NCBI RefSeq assembly: GCF_024746795.1
Contig: NZ_CP080524.1
Span: 2,024,001-2,088,000 of the forward strand
Direction of reading: 5' to 3'
DNA: 64,000 nt
From: Mesorhizobium sp. AR10
GTDB taxonomy: Bacteria; Pseudomonadota; Alphaproteobacteria; Rhizobiales; Rhizobiaceae
Shown here: one piece after another, positions 8,588 to 17,161 of the stretch
How positions within the stretch are numbered: position 1 is the stretch's first letter
How the letters are laid out: every line of letters begins with the position of its first letter
Program-made: the position numbers and the translations under genes
The notes under the pieces: generated by a model
Told to the model about the DNA's origin: nothing
Database searches by the model: none
The model's input: only the letters and a program-made list of their open reading frames with translations

Positions 8588-9394
8588 ATGAGACAGCCTC
8601 TTCGCTACCCGTGGCTCAATTTCGATGTAGATGATGTACTCGCACCGGCGATTGCGGTGCGCGTCGACGTCACCGACACCAGGGCGGAGGTGCCCGCCCA
8701 TCAGCACCGCAAGGGACAACTCGTCTTCGCACTTGGAGGCGGCGTCACATGCCGCGTCCCAAGCGGCCTGTGGATGGTTCCGCCTCATTGCGGGGTGTGG
8801 ATTCCCGGCGATATGGAACACAGCAATATCGCGACCGCCAATGCCCGGATCTTCTTCGTATACATTGAGCCGGGAGCTGCCGATCTGCCGGACCGGTGCT
8901 GCACGCTTTCGATCTCGCCACTGCTGCGCGAACTGATCACCGAGCTGTCGGATTGTGCGCCGGAGGAGCCAAGAGGCGATCTCCTGGCAGGGATACTGCT
9001 CGCCGAACTGCCGCGCATGCCTGTGCAGCAATTGCATCTGCCGATCTCGGCTGAGCCACGCTTGCGGCGGATCGCCGAAGCGCTGGCGCAAGATCCTGCC
9101 GACCGCAGCACCTTGGCGGAGTGGGCCGACCGCGTCGCGCTCAGCGAGAGCAGTCTCGCCCGTCTCGTCGTGAAGGAGACAGGGTTGAGCTTTGGCCGCT
9201 GGCGCCAGCAATTGCACTTGATCGTCGCAATACGAGAGCTGGCCTCCGGTGCGAGCGTGCAGCAAGTTTCGGGCGATCTCGGTTACGACTCCGTCACGGC
9301 CTTCATCACCATGTTCAAGAAGGCGCTTGGGAAACCCCCGGCAAAGTATCTCAGCAGTGTCGCGCAGAATGGCGGCTCTGCATTCGTCGCTTGA
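8588..9394 (+). CDS. AraC-family transcriptional regulator
   Basis: The 268-residue protein has an N-terminal cupin sensor domain (VPAHQHRKGQLVFALGGG) and a C-terminal double helix-turn-helix (LSESSLARLVVKETGLSFGRW, then VQQVSGDLGYDSVTAFITMFKKALGKPPAKYL), the standard AraC arrangement. It is transcribed away from the quinone oxidoreductase gene across a 197-bp gap, so it most likely regulates that gene. The upstream region includes a short inverted element in TAGTCGCTAAAAGTCGTC, too weak to call as an operator. Inducer unknown. Confidence 0.87.
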   Translation: MRQPLRYPWLNFDVDDVLAPAIAVRVDVTDTRAEVPAHQHRKGQLVFALGGGVTCRVPSGLWMVPPHCGVWIPGDMEHSNIATANARIFFVYIEPGAADLPDRCCTLSISPLLRELITELSDCAPEEPRGDLLAGILLAELPRMPVQQLHLPISAEPRLRRIAEALAQDPADRSTLAEWADRVALSESSLARLVVKETGLSFGRWRQQLHLIVAIRELASGASVQQVSGDLGYDSVTAFITMFKKALGKPPAKYLSSVAQNGGSAFVA

Positions 9395-9403
9395 TTGACC
9401 TTC

Positions 9404-9454
9404 ATCCTATGTGACCGGTCCGGAAATCGACATCAATGGCGGCAGGCACGTGTA
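9404..9454 (+). pseudogene. Remnant of the 3' end of an SDR oxidoreductase gene
   Basis: The sequence translates to SYVTGPEIDINGGRHV, nearly the same as the C-terminus of the intact SDR protein encoded at 5368-6120 (SYVTGSEIHINGGQHV). About 43 of 50 bases match 6070-6119. There is no upstream SDR body: the AraC gene ends 10 bases before it, and the expected stop codon has become TAC. It is therefore a fragment of a second SDR gene, or of a duplicated one, left next to the 6.1-9.4 kb block. Confidence 0.75.
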
Positions 9455-9505
9455 CCGAGCCGCCTTCTCGCTACACCAAGGGGCAGAAGCAGGGATTTTC
9501 GGGCG

Positions 9506-10648
9506 TCACATCCCGAACCAGCGGGCGCGGCGGCTGGAGCCGAAAATCTCCTTGTCCGCCCGCAGGGCGACCGATGGCTCGTGATAGGTTCCGGTCGGCT
9601 TTGGACCAGAGAAGAAATCCACTTCGACCTTGCCGATGCGCCCGCCGCCGAATTCGATATAGCAGGTGCCGAAACCGTTGTACTCCGTCGCCTTGCCGCT
9701 GTTGCGCAGTCTGGCGATCAAGTCGCTGGCGACGGCGCGTGCAGCGCCTTCGGCGAACACGCCGGCCTTCGGCGTGCCGGTGTTGGCGCCGTCACCCACT
9801 GCGTAGACACCGGGATATCTGGTTTCCAATGTCCGCGGATTGACCGGAATCCAGCCGCCCTCTGCCATGCCGCTGCCTATGACCACGTCGGGCACGCGAT
9901 GCTTGGGGACGCCAAGGAACAGATCGAAGGGCATTTCGGCTCCGTCATCGAGCGTTGCGACCTTGCGGGTGTTGTCGATCGAGGCGATGCGGCGGCCCGG
10001 AATGAATGTGATGCTGCGCTCGGCGAAGGCGGCCTCCAGCGCGCGCGAGGTTTCCGGGGAAGGCGGCACCGGGCTGGACAGCGGCAGCACGAAACTGATC
10101 TCGCAGGCTTCGCGGACACCGCGATTGACCAGATAGTCGTGCAGCATCAAGGCGCATTCGCTGGGCGCCGGCGGGCATTTGTATGGCGCGCCGCAGACCC
10201 CGACCAGCGCCTTTCCCCCGGTGAAGGTGGGCAGCACATCGCGCAGGCGCTCAGCCCCGGTCACCGTGTAGAATTCGTTGGCCTCGGCCAGCCCCGGCGT
10301 GGCGTCAAAATCATAGTCGGCGCCAAGAGCCACGATCAGGAAATCGGCCTCGTAGGCGCCACCATCGGTGGCGACGCGCCGCCTTTCGGGATCGATCGCG
10401 GTGATCGTCTGCCTGACAAGGCGCACGCCCGATTTCGCGAAGTTGCGGTATGGCATGCGCACTGCGTCGAGCGTGGTGTGGCCGAACATCACGTCGAGCT
10501 TGGAAAAGCCGAAGACGAAGGCATCGCTTTTGTCGATCAAGGTCACATCGACGCCGTCGCCGAACGTCTCGGACAACAAGGTGCTGAGTTCAAGGCCACC
10601 AAAGCCCGCCCCCAGGACGAGCACGCGCGGCTTGCTGATCGTGTTCAT
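9506..10648 (-). CDS. NAD(P)/FAD-dependent oxidoreductase (sulfide:quinone reductase / NDH-2 like)
   Basis: The 380-residue protein begins with the FAD-binding motif VLVLGAGFGGLELS (residues 9-22). It has a second FAD contact in YAVGDGANTGTPKAGVFAEGAA and a middle VGVCGAPYKCPPAPSECAL loop with conserved cysteines, as in sulfide:quinone oxidoreductase and flavocytochrome c relatives. A GAGGGGG ribosome binding site precedes the ATG. It probably moves electrons from NADH or a sulfur compound to quinones at the membrane. Whether it acts on sulfide depends on the cysteines, which cannot be settled here. It is a single-gene unit. Confidence 0.8.
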   Translation of the reverse strand: MNTISKPRVLVLGAGFGGLELSTLLSETFGDGVDVTLIDKSDAFVFGFSKLDVMFGHTTLDAVRMPYRNFAKSGVRLVRQTITAIDPERRRVATDGGAYEADFLIVALGADYDFDATPGLAEANEFYTVTGAERLRDVLPTFTGGKALVGVCGAPYKCPPAPSECALMLHDYLVNRGVREACEISFVLPLSSPVPPSPETSRALEAAFAERSITFIPGRRIASIDNTRKVATLDDGAEMPFDLFLGVPKHRVPDVVIGSGMAEGGWIPVNPRTLETRYPGVYAVGDGANTGTPKAGVFAEGAARAVASDLIARLRNSGKATEYNGFGTCYIEFGGGRIGKVEVDFFSGPKPTGTYHEPSVALRADKEIFGSSRRARWFGM

Positions 10649-10841
10649 GGAACCCCCTCATTGTGCAGCGCGCGTGTGCGGCCGTCCAGGCGTTACGGCG
10701 CGCCCGGTTGGGACCAATGCCGCAGCGTAGCAGTGTCCTTGGCAAAGATCACGCTGAGAACTCGTCGACCAGATTGAGGTATCGCCGGAATTCACCCCGC
10801 AAGACCCGAGCGAAGCGGAGACCGGAGAGCACTTCGGCTCT

Positions 10842-12617
10842 TCAGTCGCCTTTGCCACCAGCGCTGGAGCCGCTCCCCATCACCTCTTCGACGATGCCGC
10901 GGGCGATCTCGCGCTCGCCCATGATGACGGTGTCGGCGCCAAGCCCCCTGAGGTGTTCGACCTCGGCATCGGAATGGGCGCGGGCGATGACGTTGATCCC
11001 AGGATTGGCGGCGCGAGCGCGCAGCACGATCTGCCCCGCCTCGAAGGCGTTTGGAATGGCAAGGATCAGCCGGCTCGCGCCCTCGGGATTGGCGGCAGCA
11101 AACACGTCGCCATTCGCCGCGTTGCCGGACACGGTTTCGACGCCGTCGGCCCTGAGCCTTGCCAGCGTCTTGTCGGCGTCCTCGATGACGATGAAGGGAA
11201 GTGCGGCCTGTTTCAGCGCAGCGCCAACCAGGCTTCCGACCCGACCGTAGCCGATCAGGATGGCATGACCGGAAAGGCTTGTCCGGGGTGGCGGGCCATC
11301 CTCCTTAGCCACGGCAGCAACCGAAGCCACCTGGCCGGGTTCCGTCGCCGGACCGATCGGCCTTGACTCAGCTGAGGGTCCAGCCTTGGCGGCTCGCGCC
11401 TCCAGCCATGGCTTCATCCAGTCGAGAGCCAGGAACATCAGGGGATTGAGGACGATCGACAGGATGGCGCCGGCGAGGATGAGGTCGCGGCCCTGTTCGG
11501 GCAGCAGCTTCAGTCCGACGCCGAGTTCGGCCAGGATGAAGGAGAATTCGCCGATCTGGGCGAGGCTGGCCGAAATCATCAGTGCCGTAGCGAGCGGATA
11601 ACGGAAGGCGACGACGATGACGAACGCCGCCAGCGATTTGCCGATAACGATGATGGCCAGCGTCGCCAGGATCGGCCAGCCATTGTTGACCAGGCTGAAC
11701 GGGTCGAACAGCATACCGACCGAGACGAAGAACAGCACCGAGAAGGCATCGCGCAGCGGCAGCGATTCCTCGGCCGCGCGATGGCTAAGCTCGGATTCGC
11801 TCATGATCATGCCGGCGAAGAAGGCGCCCAGCGCCAGCGACACGCCGAACAGCTTGGCCGCACCGAAGGCAACGCCGAGCGCGATGGCAAGCACCGCCAG
11901 CCTGAACAGTTCGCGCGAACCGGTATGGGCGACATAGTGCAGGATCCACGGAATGACCCGGCGGCCGACCACCAGCATGACGACGACGAAGGCGGCGACC
12001 TTGGCCAGCGTGATGCCGACGACGCCCCATATGCCGTAGCTGGCCGGTAAGGACAGCAAGCTGCTATGCGTGTCCGCCGGCTCCTGGCCGCCGAGCACGC
12101 CGGCAAGTGCCGGCAGCAGCACCAGCGCCAGCACCATGGCCAGGTCCTCGACGATCAGCCAACCGACGGCGATGCGGCCACGTTCGGTCTCGATCAGCCG
12201 CCGCTCCTGCAAGGCGCGCAACAACACCACGGTCGAGGCGACGGAAAGTGCCAGGCCAAAGACAAGCCCGGCGCCCATCGACCAGCCGAGCATCCAGGAC
12301 AGCCCGGCACCCAACGCCGTGGCAAAGCCGATCTGCACTATGGCGCCGGGCACGGCGATGGCGCGGACGGACAACAGGTCCTTCAGCGAGAAATGCAGGC
12401 CGACGCCGAACATCAGCAGGATGACGCCGATCTCGGCTAATTCATTGGCGAGGCCGGCATCGGCGACGAAGCCGGGCGTGTTCGGTCCGACCAGCACGCC
12501 GGCGACGAGGTAGCCGACCAGCGGCGGGATGCGGAAGCGGTTGGCGAGGGCGCCGAAGACGAAAGCCAGCCCCAGACCGGCGACGATGGTGGCGATAAGG
12601 GGCGTGTCATGCGGCAT
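10842..12617 (-). CDS. Kef/YbaL-type monovalent cation:proton antiporter with RCK domain
   Basis: The 591-residue protein has about 12-13 membrane segments over residues 1-390 (CPA2 Na/H exchanger domain, with IPPLVGYLVAGVLVGP and LLMFGVGLHFSL) and a cytosolic TrkA-N/RCK domain from about 445 starting ILIGYGRVGSLVGAAL, the NAD-binding Rossmann motif. The order matches YbaL/KefB-like K+ efflux systems gated by nucleotide. A linker at 400-440 is Pro/Ala-rich. It probably exports K+ in exchange for H+ during pH or electrophile stress. It ends with a short Ser/Gly-rich tail. Single-gene unit on the minus strand. Confidence 0.87.
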   Translation of the reverse strand: MPHDTPLIATIVAGLGLAFVFGALANRFRIPPLVGYLVAGVLVGPNTPGFVADAGLANELAEIGVILLMFGVGLHFSLKDLLSVRAIAVPGAIVQIGFATALGAGLSWMLGWSMGAGLVFGLALSVASTVVLLRALQERRLIETERGRIAVGWLIVEDLAMVLALVLLPALAGVLGGQEPADTHSSLLSLPASYGIWGVVGITLAKVAAFVVVMLVVGRRVIPWILHYVAHTGSRELFRLAVLAIALGVAFGAAKLFGVSLALGAFFAGMIMSESELSHRAAEESLPLRDAFSVLFFVSVGMLFDPFSLVNNGWPILATLAIIVIGKSLAAFVIVVAFRYPLATALMISASLAQIGEFSFILAELGVGLKLLPEQGRDLILAGAILSIVLNPLMFLALDWMKPWLEARAAKAGPSAESRPIGPATEPGQVASVAAVAKEDGPPPRTSLSGHAILIGYGRVGSLVGAALKQAALPFIVIEDADKTLARLRADGVETVSGNAANGDVFAAANPEGASRLILAIPNAFEAGQIVLRARAANPGINVIARAHSDAEVEHLRGLGADTVIMGEREIARGIVEEVMGSGSSAGGKGD

Positions 12618-12758
12618 TGTCTATGGAGCGCCTTTCAAGAACCGTGATGTCGGATGCACGCGGCCCGAAGCCGCCACCTTTGCAATATGGTGGAGGGGAC
12701 GTCGGCGACGCAACCCGCAATGGCGGAAATTGGTAGCGAAAGGCGCTGAAAGACGAAA

Positions 12759-12788
12759 GGCGCGCGCAGTACAATCGCTGCGCGCGCC
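12759..12788 (-). terminator. GC-rich hairpin terminator after the host-attachment gene
   Basis: A perfect 11-bp inverted repeat (GGCGCGCGCAG / CTGCGCGCGCC) with an 8-base loop lies 36 bases downstream of the host-attachment stop codon. On the minus strand it is followed by TTTCGTCTTTC, a partial U-run, so it fits a terminator for that gene. Confidence 0.6.
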
Positions 12789-12824
12789 GAATGGTGTATG
12801 CCGGATTGTCGGCTGAACTTTATT

Positions 12825-13274
12825 TCAAGCCGCCTGCAGCATGGTCTCGATGTCGATCACGGCATGGTTGGTCAAGGTCTTGGGAATTTCGGCCTGCACC
12901 TTGTCGCTGACTTCCTTGTGCAGCTTCTTGCGCATGGTGCCGAGCATCGAGGGTGGCGCGATCAGTACGATCTCGTCAAAGATGCCGTGGTGGGCGAGCT
13001 TGTAGAGCCGGTCGGCTACCTCGTCGGCGAAGCGTTCCTTGCCCAGCCGGTGCCAGTCGGTGTCCTCGCCCGCGCTGCGATGAGCCGAAGGGCCATCATT
13101 GTGACGGCCGGGGCTGTCACTGCCCTGCTCGCGCGTGGCCGGATTGTCCTGCTTCATCTCCTGCACCAGCTGAAGGTTCGGATAGAGGCCATCGCCCTCA
13201 TTCTTGAGGAACAGCGCTTTTTCGCCATCGGCCACCATGATCCAGAGGCCATTTTTCAGGTTGATTTTGCTCAT
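12825..13274 (-). CDS. Host attachment family protein
   Basis: The 149-residue soluble protein begins MSKINLKNGLWIMVADGEKALFLKNEGDG and contains DWHRLGKERFADEVADRLYK and FDEIVLIAPPSMLGTMRKKLHKEV. This matches the family annotated as required for attachment to host cells (PF10116), first named from Agrobacterium; the biochemical function is not established, although the fold resembles the release-factor-like/Host_attach group. The middle (residues 45-65) is polar and low complexity. An AAGGAA ribosome binding site precedes the ATG. Monocistronic, with its own terminator. Confidence 0.85.
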   Translation of the reverse strand: MSKINLKNGLWIMVADGEKALFLKNEGDGLYPNLQLVQEMKQDNPATREQGSDSPGRHNDGPSAHRSAGEDTDWHRLGKERFADEVADRLYKLAHHGIFDEIVLIAPPSMLGTMRKKLHKEVSDKVQAEIPKTLTNHAVIDIETMLQAA

Positions 13275-13690
13275 CGCGCGTTCCTTTTCGAGAGTTAAAA
13301 TCCCGCCGAAGATTGTTTGTTGCGGTAAGGCCCAACGCGTGGCTAAGCAGGTATGTTCCCCCCGATCTTCTGAAGCGCCAGCAGCCTCTCCCAGGACGAT
13401 TTGACTGCGCTCGTATGTGGCGGCAGGGTGGGCGACTTTAATCTACTAAATTGGTAGAATTTAGAAAAAACTGTTTTGTGAGGCGGCGCGCTTGTCGCTA
13501 GAAGAGCCGCAGAACAAGGTCTGCGACAGCGGCTTGAATCCGCTCCATGAGCGGATGAGGAATATTTTTCTCTTGGCCGGGAGGCTTGCAGAAAAGCGAT
13601 TGCCTCCCATCAAATGATGCGCGAGTGGGTTCCTTCAGGTTTTTCGCGCCCGCGCGTAAAACTGCCGAATTGTTCAGGAATCTGCTCGTC
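13275..13690. other. 416-bp regulatory region upstream of the sulfur operon
   Basis: No gene is supported here. Small frames on both strands lack coding bias. An AT-rich patch at 13436-13475 contains the palindrome described at 13442-13458, which is the most likely promoter/operator zone for cysG and the genes that follow. The last 190 bases before cysG would then be a leader; no recognised riboswitch structure was found in it. Confidence 0.45.
13442..13458. promoter_or_regulatory. Palindrome TCTACTAAATTGGTAGA, candidate sulfur-operon operator
   Basis: Perfect 5-bp outer arms (TCTAC/GTAGA) surround a near-symmetric AT-rich centre, so 14 of 17 bases obey dyad symmetry if the central base is ignored. 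It sits in the only AT-rich patch upstream of cysG. The form resembles sites of Rrf2-type regulators, but no regulator is identified in the window. Confidence 0.4.
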
Positions 13691-15142
13691 ATGCCGCAGG
13701 CCAATCCCAAGCTCAACGCCTTCCCCGTCTTCATGCGGGTCGAGGGCGAAGCCGTGGCCATCGTCGGCGGCGGCGAAGAGGCGCTGGCCAAGGCGCGGCT
13801 GCTCGGCCAGTCGAGCGCCGTGCTGCGGATCATCGCGGAAAGCGCCGAGCCGGATCTTCTGACATTCATCGCCCAAAGCGGCGCCACCCACATTGCTGCT
13901 GCCTACGATGCCGGGCATCTCGACGGCGCCGTCATGGTGTTCGCAGCCAGCGGCAACGAGGCGCTCGACCGTCGCGTTGCCGGGGACGCCCGCCGGCTGG
14001 GCATCCCGGTCAACGCCGTCGACCGGCCGGAACTGTGTGATTTCTTTACCCCGGCGCTGGTCAACCGCGCACCGGTCGCGATCGCCATCGGTACGGAAGG
14101 CGCCGGTCCGGTGCTGGCGCAGATGCTGCGCAGCCGTATCGACCGCATGCTGTCGCCCTCGCTCGGCCCGCTGGCAACGCTTGCCGCCTCGTTCCGCGCT
14201 GCTGCCGAGAAGCTGCTGCCGAAAGGCAATGTTCGCCGTCGCTTCTGGAGCGACTTCTTCGGCGGTGCTCCGGCCCGCGCCGTGGAGGCCGGTGAGCTTT
14301 CGCAAGCGCATGATGCCGCTGTGGGCCTGCTGCTTTCGAGCGCACCAGCTGCGGGCCACATTGCGTTGGTTGGCGCCGGTCCCGGCGCCGAGGATTTGCT
14401 GACGCTGCGCGCCCACCGCTTGCTGCTGGAAGCCGACGTCATCGTCTATGACGCGCTGGTGCCGGAGGCGATCGTCGCCATGGGCCGCCGCGACGCCGAG
14501 CGGCTGCCGGTCGGCAAGCGCAAGGGTTGCCACTCCAAGAGCCAGGCCGAGATCAATGAACTGCTGGTCGAGCTCGGCAGGCAGGGCAAGCGCGTCGTGC
14601 GGCTGAAGTCGGGCGATCCGCTGGTGTTCGGCCGCGCCGGCGAGGAAATGGCCGCGCTGCGCGATGCCGGCATCGCCTATGATGTCGTCCCGGGGGTCAC
14701 CGCGGCCTTCGCCGCCGCCGCCGATTTCGAACTGCCGCTGACGCTGCGCGGCGTTTCGTCGTCGATGGTGTTCACCACCGGCCACGACCTCAAGGGCAAT
14801 TCGCTGCCCGACTGGGCCAAGCTCGCCATCTCCGGCGCCACGGTCGCCGTCTATATGGGCCGCTCGGTCGCAGCAGAGGTTGCCGGCCGGCTGATCGAGG
14901 CCGGCCTGTCGCCGGATACGGCGGTAGCCGTGGTCGAGAACGCCAGCCTCGCCAACCGCCGCCGCTTCCACGGCACGCTCGCCGATCTGCCGTCGCTGGA
15001 GGCGCGCGCCGACCTGACCGGCCCGGTGATGACCATCATCGGGGATGCGGTTGCCGGCGCCAATTTTGAACGTTCAGAGCCGCTCGCGACACACAGGTTT
15101 GAAAGCGCGACCGTTGCGGCCACCGAAGGAGTCGAACAATGA
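13691..15142 (+). CDS. cysG: Siroheme synthase (multifunctional CysG)
   Basis: The 483-residue protein makes siroheme for sulfite reductase. Residues 1-215 are the precorrin-2 dehydrogenase/ferrochelatase part with NAD-binding VAIVGGGEEALAKARLL. From about 222 comes the uroporphyrinogen III C-methyltransferase part with VGAGPGAEDLLTLRAHRLL, RLKSGDPLVFGRAGEE and VPGVTAAFAAAADFELPLT. I chose the ATG at 13691, where family similarity starts; the frame is open 35 codons further upstream but that part is unrelated. Its stop overlaps the next start (ATGA at 15139). It is the first gene of the sulfate assimilation operon. Confidence 0.93.
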   Translation: MPQANPKLNAFPVFMRVEGEAVAIVGGGEEALAKARLLGQSSAVLRIIAESAEPDLLTFIAQSGATHIAAAYDAGHLDGAVMVFAASGNEALDRRVAGDARRLGIPVNAVDRPELCDFFTPALVNRAPVAIAIGTEGAGPVLAQMLRSRIDRMLSPSLGPLATLAASFRAAAEKLLPKGNVRRRFWSDFFGGAPARAVEAGELSQAHDAAVGLLLSSAPAAGHIALVGAGPGAEDLLTLRAHRLLLEADVIVYDALVPEAIVAMGRRDAERLPVGKRKGCHSKSQAEINELLVELGRQGKRVVRLKSGDPLVFGRAGEEMAALRDAGIAYDVVPGVTAAFAAAADFELPLTLRGVSSSMVFTTGHDLKGNSLPDWAKLAISGATVAVYMGRSVAAEVAGRLIEAGLSPDTAVAVVENASLANRRRFHGTLADLPSLEARADLTGPVMTIIGDAVAGANFERSEPLATHRFESATVAATEGVEQ

Positions 15143-15444
15143 AAGTGCTGACCGCGAACAGGCTCACCGACGGCATCGCCGTCTGGTACGCCGATGGCGG
15201 CTGGGCCGAGACGATCGGCAATGCCGAGATCGCCCATGACAAGGCGGCCGAGGACCGCCTGGAGGCGATCGGCGCCAAGGCCTACGCCGACAATGAGGTT
15301 GTCGACGTCAATCTGATCGACGTGACCTTGGTCGACGGCGTGGTCGAGGCGGTGCGGCTGCGCGAAAAGATCCGTGCCGCCGGCCCGACCATCCGCTGCG
15401 ATCTCGGCAAACAGGCCCGTCCGGAAGCTGTCCGGGCGGCATAG
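15139..15444 (+). CDS. DUF2849 domain-containing protein
   Basis: This 101-residue protein (MKVLTANRLTDGIAVWYADGGWAE) matches the DUF2849 family, small proteins found between cysG and cysI in Rhizobiales. It is translationally coupled to cysG through an ATGA overlap. No signal or membrane segment is present. Its location strongly suggests a part in sulfite reduction, perhaps in electron supply or assembly, but that is inference from position only. Confidence 0.82.
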   Translation: MKVLTANRLTDGIAVWYADGGWAETIGNAEIAHDKAAEDRLEAIGAKAYADNEVVDVNLIDVTLVDGVVEAVRLREKIRAAGPTIRCDLGKQARPEAVRAA

Positions 15445-15490
15445 ATACGACTTTGATTTAAGCGGGCGGACGCGCCCTGAAAGACGAAGC

Positions 15491-17161
15491 ATGTACCGTT
15501 ACGATGAGTTCGATCACGATTTTGTCCAAGCCCGCGTCGCCGAGTTCAGCGATCAGGTCGCGCGGCGGCTTGCCGGTGAGATCACCGAGGACCAGTTCCG
15601 GCCGCTGCGGCTGATGAACGGCGTCTATCTGCAGCTCCACGCCTACATGCTGCGCATCGCGGTGCCCTACGGCACGCTGAACGGCAAGCAGTTGCGTATG
15701 CTCGGCCACATCGCCCGCAAATACGACAAGGGCTACGGCCATTTCACCACGCGCCAGAACATCCAGTTCAATTGGCCGGCGCTGTCGGACATTCCGGCGA
15801 TCCTGGCCGACCTGGCAAGCGTCGAGATGCATGCCATCCAGACCAGCGGCAACTGCATCCGCAATGTCACCGCCGACCATTTTGCCGGTGCTGCCGCCGA
15901 CGAGGTCGCCGATCCGCGCCCCTACGCGGAAATCCTGCGCCAGTGGTCGTCGGTGCATCCGGAATTCTCGTTCCTGCCACGGAAATTCAAGATCGCGGTG
16001 ACTGGCGCCGAGCGCGACCGTGCAGCCATCCAGACGCATGATATCGGCCTGCATTTGAAGAAGAACGCGGCCGGCCAGCTGGGTTTCGCCGTCTATGTCG
16101 GCGGCGGCCAGGGCCGCACGCCGATGGTTGCCAAGAAGATCCGCGACTTTCTGCCCGAGGCCGACCTTCTGTCCTACTGCACGGCGATCCTGCGCGTTTA
16201 CAACCTCCATGGCCGCCGCGACAACAAGTACAAGGCGCGCATCAAGATCCTCGTCCACGAGACCGGCGTCGAGGAGATCACCCGCCAGATCGAGGCCGAG
16301 TGGCAGGAGTTGAAGGACGCCGAGCTGAAGCTGCCGGAAGCCGACATCCGCGCCATCGATGCCTATTTCGCGCCACCTCAACTGGCTGAGCGGCCGGAGG
16401 GCGATGCGGCGGTGAAGCTGGCACGGCTCGATTCCAAGAGTTTTTCGGAATGGCTCGACCAGAACGTGGTGACCCACCGCCATCCCGACTACGCGGCGGT
16501 GACGATCTCGCTGAAGGGCATTGGCGAGGTGCCGGGCGACGCTTCCGACAGCCAGATGGAAGCGGTCGCCGAGATCGCCGAAAAATACGCCTTCGACGAG
16601 CTGCGGGTCAGCCATGAGCAGAACCTGATCCTGCCGCATGTCGCGCGCTCCGACCTCAAGGCGGTCTACGACGCGCTGGTCGACATCGGGCTGGCGACGG
16701 CCAATTCCAACCTGATCACGGACATCATTTCGTGCCCGGGCCTCGACTATTGCGCGCTGGCCACGGCGCGCTCCATTCCCGTTGCGCAGGAGATCTCGCT
16801 CCGCTTCGCCTCGCTGGAACGGCAGCGCGACATCGGCGAACTGAAGCTGAAGATTTCCGGCTGCATCAATGCCTGCGGCCACCATCATGTCGGCCATATC
16901 GGTATCTTGGGCGTCGAGAAGAAGGGCGCCGAACTCTATCAGGTGACGCTTGGCGGCTCCGCCGACGAGAACACCTCGGTCGGCGAGATCATCGGCCGCG
17001 GCTTCAGCTCGGAAGAAATCACCGACGCCATCGAGCAGATCGTCGAAACCTATCTCGGCCTTCGGCTCGACCGGTCGGAAAAATTCATCGACGCCTACCG
17101 CCGTGTCGGTCCCGCGCCGTTCAAGGAGGCGCTCTATGCTGGCGAAACCAAGGCCGCTTGA
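15491..17161 (+). CDS. cysI: Assimilatory sulfite reductase hemoprotein (CysI-like nitrite/sulfite reductase)
   Basis: The 556-residue protein reduces sulfite to sulfide using siroheme and a [4Fe-4S] cluster. The cluster ligands are visible as C415-x5-C421 (SCPGLDYC) and C458-x3-C462 (GCINACG). The siroheme-binding arginine-rich patches (TRQNIQFNW, TSGNCIRNVTADHF) are also present. I chose the ATG at 15491 because family similarity (MYRYDEFDHDF) begins there; an open extension upstream overlaps the DUF2849 gene. No flavoprotein subunit (CysJ) gene is nearby, so electrons probably come from ferredoxin or another donor. The 3' end overlaps cysH by 26 bases. Confidence 0.93.
   Translation: MYRYDEFDHDFVQARVAEFSDQVARRLAGEITEDQFRPLRLMNGVYLQLHAYMLRIAVPYGTLNGKQLRMLGHIARKYDKGYGHFTTRQNIQFNWPALSDIPAILADLASVEMHAIQTSGNCIRNVTADHFAGAAADEVADPRPYAEILRQWSSVHPEFSFLPRKFKIAVTGAERDRAAIQTHDIGLHLKKNAAGQLGFAVYVGGGQGRTPMVAKKIRDFLPEADLLSYCTAILRVYNLHGRRDNKYKARIKILVHETGVEEITRQIEAEWQELKDAELKLPEADIRAIDAYFAPPQLAERPEGDAAVKLARLDSKSFSEWLDQNVVTHRHPDYAAVTISLKGIGEVPGDASDSQMEAVAEIAEKYAFDELRVSHEQNLILPHVARSDLKAVYDALVDIGLATANSNLITDIISCPGLDYCALATARSIPVAQEISLRFASLERQRDIGELKLKISGCINACGHHHVGHIGILGVEKKGAELYQVTLGGSADENTSVGEIIGRGFSSEEITDAIEQIVETYLGLRLDRSEKFIDAYRRVGPAPFKEALYAGETKAA

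Noticed and set aside
9395..10777. Long open frame on the plus strand opposite the FAD oxidoreductase gene
   Set aside because: It is a GC-driven shadow of the minus-strand gene; its translation is Arg/Gly/Ala-rich and matches no family.
13610..14971. Long open frame on the minus strand opposite cysG
   Set aside because: Antisense shadow of a well-supported gene with no ribosome binding site and no recognisable domain.
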